From positions 1 to 64,000 of the forward strand of contig NZ_JBBIAB010000006.1 in NCBI RefSeq assembly GCF_039634785.1: a stretch of DNA of 64,000 nucleotides, written 5' to 3'. The notes under the pieces were generated by a model. That model saw nothing but the letters and a program-made list of their open reading frames with translations. It was not told the origin of the DNA and did not search any database. Made by a program: the position numbers and the translations under genes. Positions 43,998 through 53,844 of this stretch are shown in pieces. Source of the DNA: Tistrella mobilis (GTDB lineage Bacteria; Pseudomonadota; Alphaproteobacteria; Tistrellales; Tistrellaceae). Within the stretch, counting starts at the first letter, position 1; every line of letters begins with the position of its first letter.

Positions 43998-45888
43998 GGA
44001 TCGACCGGAACTCCTCCATCTGGGCTTCGCTTTCCCAGCCGGCGCGGCGGGCGTCGCTGTCGGGCCCCATGGCCGGGGCGGCCGCGGCGAACGCGGCCTT
44101 CATCAGGGCGGCCCCGCGGCTTTCCACGAAGATCACCGGTGGCAGATCGGGATCATCCTGCACGCCCGGGCGCGCCTCGACAATGCCCTGGGCGCCGAAG
44201 CGGGCGATCATCTGATCCATCACATCGGCAACGCTGCCGGTGAAACCGCGCATCCAGCTGGCCCGGCGCTGGAAGGCCGCCACCCGCTGGCCATGCGGCA
44301 GGTCTTCGTTCATCACGGTCTGATAGTCTTCCGCCGTCAGCACCTGGTTCGGCACCCGCGCCGGCCAGAAGGACGGCAGATAGGGGTCGTAAGCCGCGTC
44401 ATAACCCGACCGGCAGAAGGCGGTGTCGCCCTGCCAGGGCAGCGCCATCCAGCGCGTCACATCCCCCGGCGCCTGGGCATAGACCGGCCCGCCGGGGCTG
44501 AGCGCCACCGCCTGGGTCAGTTCCTTGCCGTAATCCTGCTCCGGCTGGCCGGCCGGGCGATGGCGCAGGCGATAGGGCGCCTGATACATGCTGCCATGGC
44601 GCATCGGCCAGGTGACCTCGCAGCCCGGATGGAAGGCATCGGCGATGCAGAAATGCAGGGCCGCCTTGTCGAGCATCGCCGGCTGATCTTCCAGCGGCAC
44701 CTGATCGATGCTGTGCGGGGCCGGCCCCGAGGGCCGGTCGTCGATGAAACGCCCCTCGACCCACATTTCCATCAGCGCCGCCCGGGTCGGCGACATCGGC
44801 AGGTAGTTGTTCGGATCATCGGACTGGAACGAGCCATAGGCGTCGCCATAGAGCCAGGGCCAGACGCTGGGCTCGCAGGCGATGGTGTGGGGCGCGCGGA
44901 AGGCGTTGCAGATGTTCCGCCGCAGCTCCATCCACGGGTCGTCGCCGCCCGCGGGCGGGGTCGCCAGCTTGTCGATCAGGGCGGGATCGGTGAAATCCAT
45001 CGGCCCGCCGGCGCCGAACAGCCCGGCAAAGCCCTTGTTCACCCATTGCAGACCGGTCAGCCGTTGCAGCACCGGCTGGATGTCGCGGGCGAAGGAGGCG
45101 ATATCCGGCATCGGCAGCCGGCCGCTTTCAATATAGGTGTCGGTCAACAGGTCGTGGAGCGTGCGCCAGGAAATCACGTCCGGCGCATAATTCGGCGGCG
45201 CCACCACCACCCAGGCCGGTTCCACCGGCAGCGGCCGGCCATCCAGCACCACCGCCGCCGTCACCGGCCCGTCGGAGGTGTCGTCGTACCAGTCGTCGGC
45301 ATTGTTGAAGCTGTTCGGATCCTCGGGCCGGTAGACCGGCGCCCCCGAGGGCGAGGCCGAGGCCCCGCGCCCGCCCAGGAACAGCAGCCGCCCGGCATCG
45401 TCGGTCCGGATCTCGCCCAGCGGCACCACCGTGTCCTTGAACTTTCCGGTGTCGAAGGCATGTTCGGCGCCGCCCGAGACATCGGGTCCCGAGATGCTGC
45501 GCGGGCCGGGATCGATCACCAGAATGCCCCGCTCGGCAAAGGGGATGTCGGGGTTGCGGCGCGGCACCGCCATGGTCGCCGCCTCGGGAATGTCCAGCGC
45601 TGCCTGGAACTGGTACCAGGCCGCCTTGCGGTTCACCGGATGCACCGTCCAGGTGATGTCGGCATCCGCCGCCGTCAGCTCGCGCACCACCCGGCCCTCG
45701 GCGTCGAGGCCATAAATGCGGAACCGCGCCGCCTGCCGCTTCAGCGCGCCGGCCTCGTCGCGATAGAAACCGGGCTCTTCAGGCTGCGGTGTGGTCACTT
45801 CAGGGCCGATGTAATACGCCGTGGCGGCATCGCCGATGCGTGCCACCCCGATTGCCGGGTGGATCGCCGCCCGCACGATCTCTGCCAT
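43969..45888 (-). CDS. LodA-like quinoprotein oxidase (CTQ-dependent, lysine/glycine oxidase family)
   Basis: A 639-residue protein. The N-terminus (AEIVRAAIHPAIGVARIGDA) is the family hallmark (H-P-x-x-G-V-A-R-x-G). The region DAFHPGCEVTWPMRH (about residue 420) carries a conserved Cys, and LPWQGDTAFC (about 490) a conserved Trp; these are the likely cofactor-forming pair. Known relatives are lysine-epsilon oxidase (LodA) and glycine oxidase (GoxA), both making hydrogen peroxide. The amino-acid substrate cannot be told here. ATG 45888 has AGGA upstream. It has no signal peptide. Confidence 0.85.
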   Translation of the reverse strand: MAEIVRAAIHPAIGVARIGDAATAYYIGPEVTTPQPEEPGFYRDEAGALKRQAARFRIYGLDAEGRVVRELTAADADITWTVHPVNRKAAWYQFQAALDIPEAATMAVPRRNPDIPFAERGILVIDPGPRSISGPDVSGGAEHAFDTGKFKDTVVPLGEIRTDDAGRLLFLGGRGASASPSGAPVYRPEDPNSFNNADDWYDDTSDGPVTAAVVLDGRPLPVEPAWVVVAPPNYAPDVISWRTLHDLLTDTYIESGRLPMPDIASFARDIQPVLQRLTGLQWVNKGFAGLFGAGGPMDFTDPALIDKLATPPAGGDDPWMELRRNICNAFRAPHTIACEPSVWPWLYGDAYGSFQSDDPNNYLPMSPTRAALMEMWVEGRFIDDRPSGPAPHSIDQVPLEDQPAMLDKAALHFCIADAFHPGCEVTWPMRHGSMYQAPYRLRHRPAGQPEQDYGKELTQAVALSPGGPVYAQAPGDVTRWMALPWQGDTAFCRSGYDAAYDPYLPSFWPARVPNQVLTAEDYQTVMNEDLPHGQRVAAFQRRASWMRGFTGSVADVMDQMIARFGAQGIVEARPGVQDDPDLPPVIFVESRGAALMKAAFAAAAPAMGPDSDARRAGWESEAQMEEFRSIRVRHTDRRR

Positions 45889-46239
45889 TCGTCCTGCCTC
45901 CCCTTGTCCATCGGCCCCGATCCCGGGATGGCCTTCGGTCATCCTGCTGCCGGCGCCGCGCCGGCGCCGGTTATCGAGACTTGTTGGGCACATGATGCCA
46001 GCAGACATCCCGGAATGCATCGGATCTTTTCTAGGGGCGCGCTTTGTTTGCAAGGCGCGCATCTTTCAGGCGATAAGTCCTGAACGAGCGCAGCCGGACG
46101 GCCGGCGGCATCCGCTTGCATCCCATGCATTCCGCGGCGGTCCGCGATTGAGCGGACCCGCCTTCGCCGTCTATGCTGTCGGGGCCGCGCGGGTGCGGCC
46201 GGGACGGGGCGAACGACAGGCACGGAGATCACGCGACGC
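45889..46239. other. Intergenic interval between oxidase and methyltransferase genes
   Basis: Both flanking genes read outward, so their promoters should lie here. A GC-rich palindrome (GCCGGCGCCGCGCCGGCGCC, about 45951-45970) is seen. I find no gene, no clear promoter and no known regulatory element. Confidence 0.5.
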
Positions 46240-47211
46240 ATGGCGCGACAATCAGCGCGGCGGAAGCCCACGCGGCCGGGATTGCGGCAGCGGTTCCTGG
46301 CGTGGTGGCGCGGGCGCAATCGGCCGGTGCTCGCCCTGCCGGCGCCGACGCCGGCCCTGCCGATCCTGGATCTGATCAACCGGGTGGACCCCGATCCGCC
46401 GTCGGACGACCAGGTGATCGGCAAAAAGGGCAAGGGGCCGCTGTGGACGGTGGACCGGATCACGGTCGCCGAACATCTGTGGGGGGAAGGCTTCATCCAG
46501 CCCGGCGGCCCGGAACTGGTCGACGAGCTGATCCGGCCGCTGAGCCTGGACAATTCCATGCAGGTGCTGGATATCGGCGCCGGGCTGGGCGGGGTGGCCC
46601 GCGCGATCACGAAGCAGACCGATGCCTGGGTGACCGCCTTCGAGCCCGACCCGCTGCTGGCCGAACGCGGCAACGAGTATTCGACCAAGGCCGGGCTTGG
46701 CCGCAAGGCGCCGGTGCAGCGCTTCGATGCCGGGGAAAGCAAGCTCAAACCGAACATCTATGACGCGGTGATCAGCCGGGAAGCGCTGTTCACCATGCCC
46801 GACAAGCCGCAGCTGATCCGCAACCTGGCCGGTGCGCTGAAGCCGCAGACCGGCCAGATGCTGTTCACCGACTATATGCTGCCGTCCCGGGGCTATGTGA
46901 TCCCCGATCTTCGGACCTGGGCGGCGGTGGAACCGGTGATGCCCGACCCCTGGAGCCTGGACGAGGCGCTGGCGACCATGGAGGCCCTGCGCCTGGATGT
47001 GCGCATCCGCGACGACATCAGCGAACTGGTCCACCGGATGATCCGCCGCGGCTGGGCGGATTTCGCCAAACGGCTGGAGGGCGGCAACATGACCCGCGGC
47101 TTCCGCCGGGCGCTGCTGAAAGAGATCGAGATGTGGGCGGCGCGCGCCACGCTGATCGAACGCGGCCATCTGAAGGTGTACCGGGTGTATGCCCGACGGG
47201 TGGGGCGCTAG
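46240..47211 (+). CDS. SAM-dependent methyltransferase
   Basis: A 323-residue class I methyltransferase. The SAM-binding motif I is MQVLDIGAGLGGVARAI (about residue 107), then the acidic FEPDPLLAERG. Residues 1-60 are a basic, Arg/Pro-rich extension without a signal peptide. Similar proteins methylate small molecules or lipids. It stands alone between the oxidase pair and an unknown gene; the stop overlaps the convergent gene at 47208 by four bases. Confidence 0.82.
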   Translation: MARQSARRKPTRPGLRQRFLAWWRGRNRPVLALPAPTPALPILDLINRVDPDPPSDDQVIGKKGKGPLWTVDRITVAEHLWGEGFIQPGGPELVDELIRPLSLDNSMQVLDIGAGLGGVARAITKQTDAWVTAFEPDPLLAERGNEYSTKAGLGRKAPVQRFDAGESKLKPNIYDAVISREALFTMPDKPQLIRNLAGALKPQTGQMLFTDYMLPSRGYVIPDLRTWAAVEPVMPDPWSLDEALATMEALRLDVRIRDDISELVHRMIRRGWADFAKRLEGGNMTRGFRRALLKEIEMWAARATLIERGHLKVYRVYARRVGR

Positions 47212-47804
47212 GTCTCCGTGCCGGGTTTTCGCCGACGCGGCCGCCCCGGGCGGCGGCGGGGATCGGGACGGGGGGCCCAGGGATCCGGGAAGGGAAATTC
47301 GGGCGGGTCCGGCGGCGTGTCGACAAAGGGGGAGGCCCGCCACCAGTCGACCCAGGCGCCGGCGTTCTGCACCCACCAGGGGGTGTCGTAATCGATGGCG
47401 ATCATGCCCGGATGGTCCAGCGGGCTGAAGATGCGGTACCGCCAGCGCGGGCAGATATAGCCGTCGAACAGCGTCATGCGCCGGAACACCACCGCCTCGG
47501 TCGGGTTGGTCGCCCAGTCCAGCGGCGGCGGCATGTCCGCATCGACCGGGCCGGCCGGCACCCACAGCTGCACGTACCAGACCGGCAGTCCGGTTTCCGG
47601 GTCGCGCGGGGGCATGTCGGCGGCGGGCCCGGACCCGTCGTCCAGCTGCCGGACCAGGCTGTCGGCGGCCACCATGGCACGCCGCGCCTTGCGGATCAGG
47701 CGGTGCCGTGCCGCCACGGTGCCGCGCGACCTGCCGGTTCTTTCGATCGCCAGGCGGGCGGCCGTATACGCAAGCGATGCAAGATCGAAGGCGGTGATCG
47801 TCAT
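47208..47804 (-). CDS. Hypothetical protein
   Basis: A 198-residue protein that I do not recognise. It has a helical basic N-terminal 50 residues, then a Trp/Pro/Asp-rich middle ([14 protein letters not shown] and [14 protein letters not shown]), and a strongly basic Arg/Pro C-terminus ([13 protein letters not shown]). It is convergent with the methyltransferase gene. Confidence 0.55.
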   Translation of the reverse strand: MTITAFDLASLAYTAARLAIERTGRSRGTVAARHRLIRKARRAMVAADSLVRQLDDGSGPAADMPPRDPETGLPVWYVQLWVPAGPVDADMPPPLDWATNPTEAVVFRRMTLFDGYICPRWRYRIFSPLDHPGMIAIDYDTPWWVQNAGAWVDWWRASPFVDTPPDPPEFPFPDPWAPRPDPRRRPGRPRRRKPGTET

Positions 47805-47932
47805 TGGTCGGGCAGAGCCTGATTGCGGTGGGCCGGTCCCTGTCAGAGTGGGCGAAACCGGCCGCGGCGATCAGCCCCGACGATGCGGCCGCATGCGGCC
47901 GCGGGGCATGATCAAAACCCCGCGCTTCCGCG

Positions 47933-47961
47933 TTGACAGCCGCAGGGGGCATCGATATCCT
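47933..47961 (+). promoter_or_regulatory. Sigma-70-type promoter of rpmJ
   Basis: TTGACA (47933-47938), then a spacer of exactly 17 bases, then TATCCT (47956-47961), about 70 bases before the rpmJ start. This is one of the clearest promoters in the window. Confidence 0.65.
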
Positions 47962-48033
47962 CCGCGCACTTTTCGCCTGAGGAGGAGCCCGGGGCAGTGC
48001 CCGAGGGCGCGTGAACCCGCGAGGACCAGACCG

Positions 48034-48159
48034 ATGAAGGTGATCAACTCCCTGAAGAGCGCCAAGAAGCGCGACAAGAACTGCCGCGTCGTGCGCCGCA
48101 AGGGCCGCGTTTACATCATCAACAAGTCCAACCCGCGCATGAAGTGCCGCCAGGGCTGA
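48034..48159 (+). CDS. rpmJ: 50S ribosomal protein L36
   Basis: A 41-residue basic protein beginning [20 protein letters not shown] and ending [10 protein letters not shown], the longer L36 form seen in alphaproteobacteria and in YkgO-type copies. It lacks the four-ligand zinc pattern of the short zinc-binding L36. It has its own promoter and a perfect terminator stem, so it is a single-gene unit. Confidence 0.95.
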   Translation: MKVINSLKSAKKRDKNCRVVRRKGRVYIINKSNPRMKCRQG

Positions 48160-48233
48160 TCCATCGGATCGGCCGGCAGCCTTCGGCGCCGGACTTGCGA
48201 TGATCCCGGGACGTCGTGCCCGGGGGACGCTTT

Positions 48234-48271
48234 CGAAACGGCCGCCGTCCTTCGGGACGGCGGCCGTTTCG
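48234..48271 (+). terminator. Very strong UUCG hairpin after rpmJ
   Basis: The 17-base arms CGAAACGGCCGCCGTCC and GGACGGCGGCCGTTTCG are perfectly complementary, closed by a TTCG tetraloop. Only a short T-run precedes it and none follows, so it may protect the transcript end as well as stop transcription. Confidence 0.8.
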
Positions 48272-48366
48272 CGTCTGAAGCGTTTCGCGTTTCCGGATCG
48301 GTCGGGCGGTATATGATGTCTGCTCTGCGTTCAACCTCGCGCCGCGCGACCCGAGGAGACGACCCG

Positions 48367-49854
48367 ATGCGCATGCCCGCCCCCGAAGCCGCAGCCCTTG
48401 CCCAGAGAGACGAGCTGATCGCCGAATTCCGCGCCCTGCTGGGGCGCGATGCGGTGATCGCCGACCAGACCGGGCTGGAGGTCTACGAGAATGACGGGCT
48501 GACCGCCTATGCCCAGAAGCCGTTGGTCGCGGTGCTGCCGGCCACGACCGACGAGGTGGCGGGGGTGCTGAAGATCTGCGCCCGGCGCGGCATAAGGGTG
48601 GTGCCGCGCGGGGCCGGGACCTCTTTGTCGGGCGGTGCGCTGCCGCTGGCCGACGGGGTGCTGCTCGGCCTGGGGCGGTTCAACCGTATTCTGGATGTGG
48701 ACGTTGCCAATCGCTGTGCGGTTGTGCAACCGGGGGTGCCGAACCTGGCGATCACCACCGCGGTCGCGGCACATGGGCTGTATTACGCGCCCGACCCGTC
48801 CAGCCAGATCGCCTGTTCGATCGGCGGCAATGTCGCCGAGAATGCCGGCGGGGTGCATTGCCTGAAATACGGCGTCACCACCAACAACATCCTGGGGCTG
48901 GAAATCGTGCTGATCGACGGCACGGTGGTCCGGCTGGGCGGCCGGCATATGGATGCCGGCGGCTATGATCTGATGGGCGTGCTGACCGGATCGGAAGGCC
49001 TGCTGGGCGTGGTGACCGAGGTGACGGTGCGGCTGCTGCCGCGGCCCGAAACCGTGCGCGCCCTGCTGATGGGCTTTCCGCAGGTGGCCGATGCCGGCGC
49101 CTGCGTGGCCGAAATCATCGGGGCCGGGATCGTGCCCGCGGGGCTGGAGATGATGGACCGCGATGCGATCCATGCGGCGGAGGCCTTTTGCGATGCCGGC
49201 TATCCGCTGGATGTGGAGGCCCTGCTGATCGCCGAACTGGACGGGCCGGGGCCCGAGGTGGAGGCGCTGATCGCCCGGGTCGCCGCCATCGCGCGCGCGG
49301 CCGGGGCCACCAGCCTGCGCGAAAGCCGCGACGAGGCCGAACGCCAGCGCTTCTGGGCCGGACGCAAGGCGGCCTTCCCTGCCGTGGGGCGGATCTCGCC
49401 CGACTATTACTGCATGGACGGCACCATCCCGCGCGGCCGGCTGCCCGAGATGCTGGGGATCATTTCCGGGCTGACGCGCGAATACGGGCTGCGCTGCGCC
49501 AATGTCTTCCATGCCGGCGACGGCAATCTGCATCCGCTGATCCTGTATGATGCCAATGCCCCGGGAGAGCTGGAGCGGGCCGAGGCCTTCGGTGCCGAGA
49601 TCCTGAAGGCCTGCGTGCGGCTGGGCGGCGTGCTGACCGGCGAACACGGCGTCGGCATCGAAAAGCGCGATCTGATGGGCGAGATGTTCACCGAAACCGA
49701 TCTGGCCCATCAGCAGCGGCTGAAATGCGCCTTCGACCCCGACGGGCTGCTGAACCCGGGCAAGGTGTTCCCCACCCTGCATCGCTGTGCCGAGCTGGGC
49801 CGGATGCATGTCCATCACGGGCAGCTGCCCCACGCCCATCTGCCGAGGTTCTGA
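48367..49854 (+). CDS. glcD: Glycolate oxidase FAD-binding subunit GlcD
   Basis: A 495-residue flavoprotein. The FAD-binding type-4 domain shows VVPRGAGTSLSGGALPLADG and SIGGNVAENAGGVHCLKYG. The C-terminal cap has NVFHAGDGNLHPLILYD and LTGEHGVGIEKRDLMGEMF. It oxidises glycolate (or D-lactate) to glyoxylate with GlcE and GlcF. GAGGAG precedes ATG 48367. It is the first gene of a tight glcDEF operon; the next start is four bases after its stop. Confidence 0.93.
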   Translation: MRMPAPEAAALAQRDELIAEFRALLGRDAVIADQTGLEVYENDGLTAYAQKPLVAVLPATTDEVAGVLKICARRGIRVVPRGAGTSLSGGALPLADGVLLGLGRFNRILDVDVANRCAVVQPGVPNLAITTAVAAHGLYYAPDPSSQIACSIGGNVAENAGGVHCLKYGVTTNNILGLEIVLIDGTVVRLGGRHMDAGGYDLMGVLTGSEGLLGVVTEVTVRLLPRPETVRALLMGFPQVADAGACVAEIIGAGIVPAGLEMMDRDAIHAAEAFCDAGYPLDVEALLIAELDGPGPEVEALIARVAAIARAAGATSLRESRDEAERQRFWAGRKAAFPAVGRISPDYYCMDGTIPRGRLPEMLGIISGLTREYGLRCANVFHAGDGNLHPLILYDANAPGELERAEAFGAEILKACVRLGGVLTGEHGVGIEKRDLMGEMFTETDLAHQQRLKCAFDPDGLLNPGKVFPTLHRCAELGRMHVHHGQLPHAHLPRF

Positions 49855-49858
49855 GCCG

Positions 49859-51091
49859 ATGACCACGGAAAGCTTCAGGCCCGCCGATGCGGCGGAGCTG
49901 GTGGAGATCGTGGCCGCATCGGCCGCGGCCGGCCGAAGCCTGGCGGTGGCGGCCGGCGGCAGCAAGGCGGGGCTGGGCCGGCCGGTCGAGGCGGCGGCGC
50001 GGCTGGATCTGGGGGCGCTGACCGGCATCGTGGACTATCAGCCGGAAGAGCTGATGCTGACCGCGCGGCCGGCGACGCCGCTGGCCGAGGTGGCGGCCCT
50101 GCTGGCCGGGCGCGGCCAGATGCTGGCCTTCGAGCCGCCGGGCCTTGCCGCCCTTTGCGGCGCGCCCGATGCGGTGCCCACCCTGGGCGGCACGGTTGCG
50201 GCGGGGCTGGCGGGGCCGCGACGGATCCGCGCCGGCAGCGCCCGCGACCATCTTCTGGGGCTGGAGGCGGTGAGCGGCCGCGGCGAGCGCTTCAAGGCCG
50301 GGGCGAAGGTGGTGAAGAACGTCACCGGCTATGACCTGCCCAAGCTGATCGCCGGCAGTTTCGGCACGCTGGCGCTGATGACCGAGATGACGCTGAAGGT
50401 GCTGCCGGCGCCCGAAGATGCCGTCACCCTGGTGCTGCCGATGGCGGCGGCACCGGCGGTGGCCGCCATGGCCCGGCTGCAGGCCGGGCCGCTGGAGCCG
50501 ACGGCGCTGGCCTGGCTGCCGGCGGCGCTGGCGCGGGCCGCCGATCTGCCGGATGCGCGGGACGGTGCGCTGCTGGTGCGTTTCGAAGGCCCCGACGGTG
50601 CGCTGGGCGACCGGGTGGGCCGGGCGGAAGACAGCGGGCTTGGCGGCTGCGCGGCGGTGCTGGATCTGGCCCGCAGCCAAAACTTGTGGTCCGGGCTTGC
50701 CGAGGTTGTGCCGATCCTGGCGCCCGAGGCGGAAGAGGTGGTCTGGCGGCTGTCGGTGCCGCCGGCTGCGGGCGCGGCGCTGCTGTATGATGCGGTGGCA
50801 GGGGTGGGGGCCCGCGGCTTCATCGACTGGGGCGGCGGCCTGGTCTGGCTGGCGGTGCCGGCGGGGACCGGGGATGACGGCGGCGCCGCGGCGCTGCGGG
50901 CCCTGATTGCCCGCCATGGCGGCGGCCATGCCACGCTGATGCGCGCAGCCCCGGCCCTGCGCCGCCGGGTGCCGGTGTTCGAGCCCGAGCCGCCGGGGCT
51001 GGCCGCCCTGTCGGAACGGGTGCGCCAGGGCTTCGATCCGCTTCGTCTGCTGAATCCGGGCCGCATGCGCGCTGTGGAGATGGAACCATGA
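49859..51091 (+). CDS. glcE: Glycolate oxidase subunit GlcE
   Basis: A 410-residue protein with a second, shorter FAD-binding type-4 domain (VAAGGSKAGLGRPVE; AVPTLGGTVAAGLAGPRRI; VKNVTGYDLPKLIAGSFGTL, a hallmark of GlcE). It is located between glcD and glcF. The stop overlaps the glcF start by four bases. ATG 49859 is chosen because the upstream reading lies inside glcD. Confidence 0.93.
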   Translation: MTTESFRPADAAELVEIVAASAAAGRSLAVAAGGSKAGLGRPVEAAARLDLGALTGIVDYQPEELMLTARPATPLAEVAALLAGRGQMLAFEPPGLAALCGAPDAVPTLGGTVAAGLAGPRRIRAGSARDHLLGLEAVSGRGERFKAGAKVVKNVTGYDLPKLIAGSFGTLALMTEMTLKVLPAPEDAVTLVLPMAAAPAVAAMARLQAGPLEPTALAWLPAALARAADLPDARDGALLVRFEGPDGALGDRVGRAEDSGLGGCAAVLDLARSQNLWSGLAEVVPILAPEAEEVVWRLSVPPAAGAALLYDAVAGVGARGFIDWGGGLVWLAVPAGTGDDGGAAALRALIARHGGGHATLMRAAPALRRRVPVFEPEPPGLAALSERVRQGFDPLRLLNPGRMRAVEMEP

Positions 51092-52419
51092 AGACCAGTT
51101 TCGCCCCCGAGCGCCTGGCCGACCCCGCGATCGCCGAGGCCGAGCAGATCCTGCGGCGCTGCGTGCATTGCGGCTTCTGCACCGCCACCTGCCCGACCTT
51201 TCTGGAACTGGGCGACGAGCGCGACAGCCCGCGCGGGCGGATCTATATGATGAAGGGCATGCTGGAACGCGACGAGCCGGCGACGGCCGATGTCGTGCGC
51301 CATATCGACCGCTGCCTGGGCTGTTTCGCCTGCATGACCACCTGCCCGTCGGGCGTGGATTACATGCATCTGTCCGACATGGCGCGGGCGCGGGTGGCGG
51401 AGACCTATACCCGGCCGCTGCCCGAACGGCTGCTGCGCGGGCTGCTGGCCCGGCTGCTGCCCTATCCGGGCCGGTTCCGGGCGGCGCTGATCGGCGGGCG
51501 GATCGCGAAACGGCTGGGCATCGGCCGCTGGCTGGGCGCCCTCCGGCCCGAACTCAAGGCCATGATGGCGCTGATGCCCGACGAGCTGCCGGCACCGGCG
51601 GCGACCGACCGGCCGCAGCTCTGGCCGGCCGAAGGTACCCGCCGGGGGCGGGTGGCGCTGCTGGCCGGCTGCGCCCAGCAGGTGCTGGCGCCGGGGATCA
51701 ACGCCGCGACCATCCGGGTGCTGACCCGCCACGGCTTCGATGTGGTGGTGGCGCGCGAGGCCGGGTGCTGCGGTGCGCTGGTCCAGCATATGGGGTTGAT
51801 GGAGCAGGCGCGGGATCAGGCCCGGCGCAATGTCGCCGCCTGGGCGGCGCTGGCGGACCAGCCGGGCGGGCTGGATGCGATCGTGGTCACGACGTCGGGC
51901 TGCGGCACGCCGATCAAGGATTACGGCCATCTTCTGGCCGGCGATGCCTATTATGCCGATCGGGCCCGGCTGGTGGCGGGGCTGGCCCGCGACGTGACCG
52001 AGGTGCTGGCGGATCTGGATCTGACACCGGTGCGCAGCCTGCCGGCCGGGCTGCCGGTCGCCTATCACGCCGCCTGTTCGCTGCAGCACGGCCAGAAGAT
52101 CCGCGATGTGCCGAAAGAGGTGCTGAAACGGCTGGGCATCAAGCCGCTGGAACCGGCGGAGCCCCATATCTGCTGCGGCTCTGCCGGCACCTACAACATG
52201 CTGCAGCCCGAACTGGCCGGGCGGCTGGGTGCCCGCAAGGCGCAGAACCTGCGCCGCACCGGGGCAGCGGTGGTGGCGGCGGGCAATCTGGGCTGTCTGA
52301 CCCAGATTGCCGCACATCTGCCCGAGGCCTGCTTCATTCATACCGTCGAACTGGCCGACTGGCTGACCGGCGGCCCGGTGCCCGAGGCGCTGGCCGGGGC
52401 GGTCGACGGGGTGGTGTGA
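51088..52419 (+). CDS. glcF: Glycolate oxidase iron-sulfur subunit GlcF
   Basis: A 443-residue protein. Two 4Fe-4S motifs are clear: CVHCGFCTATCP (about residue 27) and CLGCFACMTTCP (about 76). Two CCG domains follow (GCCGALVQHMG and ICCGSAGTYNM), which bind a further cofactor. It passes electrons from GlcDE to the membrane chain. It is the last gene of the operon, followed by 1.4 kb without a gene. Confidence 0.94.
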   Translation: MKTSFAPERLADPAIAEAEQILRRCVHCGFCTATCPTFLELGDERDSPRGRIYMMKGMLERDEPATADVVRHIDRCLGCFACMTTCPSGVDYMHLSDMARARVAETYTRPLPERLLRGLLARLLPYPGRFRAALIGGRIAKRLGIGRWLGALRPELKAMMALMPDELPAPAATDRPQLWPAEGTRRGRVALLAGCAQQVLAPGINAATIRVLTRHGFDVVVAREAGCCGALVQHMGLMEQARDQARRNVAAWAALADQPGGLDAIVVTTSGCGTPIKDYGHLLAGDAYYADRARLVAGLARDVTEVLADLDLTPVRSLPAGLPVAYHAACSLQHGQKIRDVPKEVLKRLGIKPLEPAEPHICCGSAGTYNMLQPELAGRLGARKAQNLRRTGAAVVAAGNLGCLTQIAAHLPEACFIHTVELADWLTGGPVPEALAGAVDGVV

Positions 52420-52429
52420 GCCTGGTCAG

Positions 52430-53844
52430 GAGACGTTGTCGTCGCTGTCGAGGTTGGTCATGCCACCGATAGCGGTTTCCGACATCGGCAATTCGGCGAG
52501 CCGGGCTGTCTGGCCCGGATCACCACGCCGGTATCCGAGGCCCCGGCGGCTATGACGCTGGACGGGTGATTGGGGGAAAACTGAAAGGGATCAGGATGTG
52601 CCCGCATTGCCGTCCCAGTTTGGTCCGGTGGCCAACGCCGTTTCTGATGCCGGGCTCAGGCTCAGCTGGGGCTTACGCCAGGCTTGGCGTGAGGGGAGGG
52701 CCTTCCGGTTGTCGACCTTTTTAGCCATGTGGTGGCAGCTTTCATTTCTGGATAGAGGGATCACCCTGTCGGCTTAAAGCCTGCAATATGATATAATATT
52801 CACACCAGAGATGTATATCTGCCGAATCGACGGTCGATCGTCATTTCTGAATGGGGCGCGGATCGGTCGATAGCCGCCGGACAGGGCCGTCCTCGTGCCA
52901 TGGGCGGCCGCGAGTCGGGCGAAGCGGGCCGGGGGCAGCGCGCATCTGCCAGAGGCCTGTTTCAGACACAGCATGAACCGTTGGTGATCACCAGATCGGC
53001 AAGGGGGCGGCGCGGCGCCCCGGGCTGTTTGGCCCGGATCATCACGCAGGTATCCTGGACGCCGGCGGGTGCGGTAGCAGGCGCAGCGAGAACCGGATCA
53101 AGACATGCTGGCTTTGCCGTCAGCCCTACCGCCGCCGGCAAACGCCGTCGTTGACATCGGGGTCTGGCTCAGCTGGGGCTTGTGCCAGGCTTTACGCAAG
53201 GTGGAGGTCTTCTGGTTGCAGATCTTTTTCGTCATATTGCGTCAGCTTTCATTTTGAGCAGAGGACATATTCCCTGCGGCTTGCAGCTTCAAATGATTGT
53301 ATTCAAGTCGGGAGGTCTATGCGATGCCTGATCGACGGCCGGTCTTCATCGTCAAAGGAGCGCGGATCGGTCAGCGATAGCCGAACCGGGCCATCACCGT
53401 GCCATGGGCGGCCGCGAGCCGGGCGAAGCGGGCCGGGGCCGCGCGCATCTGCCAGAGGCCTGTTTCAGACACGGCATGAACCGTTGGTGATTACCAGATC
53501 TGCAAGGGGGCGGCGCGGCGTCGGCGGGGATGACGCCGCCGGGTGCGGTTGCCGGCGCGGCAAGAACCGGATCAGGAGTTTGTGAATTTGCCGTCAGCCC
53601 TGCCGCCGCCACCAAACGCCGTCGTTGACGTCGGGGTTTGGCTCAGCTGGGGCTTTTGCCAGGCTTTGCGCGAGGTGGAGATCTTCTGGTTGCAGATCTT
53701 TTTCATCATATCGCGTCAGCTTTCATTTTGAGGAGAGGACATATTCTCTCGGCTTGGCGCTTCAAAATGATTGTATTCAAGTCGGGAGGTCTCTGCGATG
53801 CCTGATTGACAGCCGATCTTCATCGTCAAAGGGGCGCGGATCGG
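52430..53844. repeat. Decaying tandem repeat made of sulfotransferase 3' ends
   Basis: This 1.4-kb interval has no intact gene. It holds three units of about 470-505 bases, each with the same landmarks: GCGCGGATCGG (52856, 53360, 53834), then a diverged copy of the last codons of the sulfotransferase gene, then a shared tail with CAGCTTTCAT (52736, 53243, 53717). The unit at 53360 is closest to the real gene end and the leftmost is most diverged. Minus-strand frames there still spell pieces such as AAHGT, the gene's own terminal motif. Confidence 0.75.

Noticed and set aside
52774-53731. Short open frames in the repeat region, such as 52900-53154 and 53151-53585
   Set aside because: They lie in degenerate tandem copies of a gene end, differ between copies by frameshifts, and have no ribosome-binding sites.
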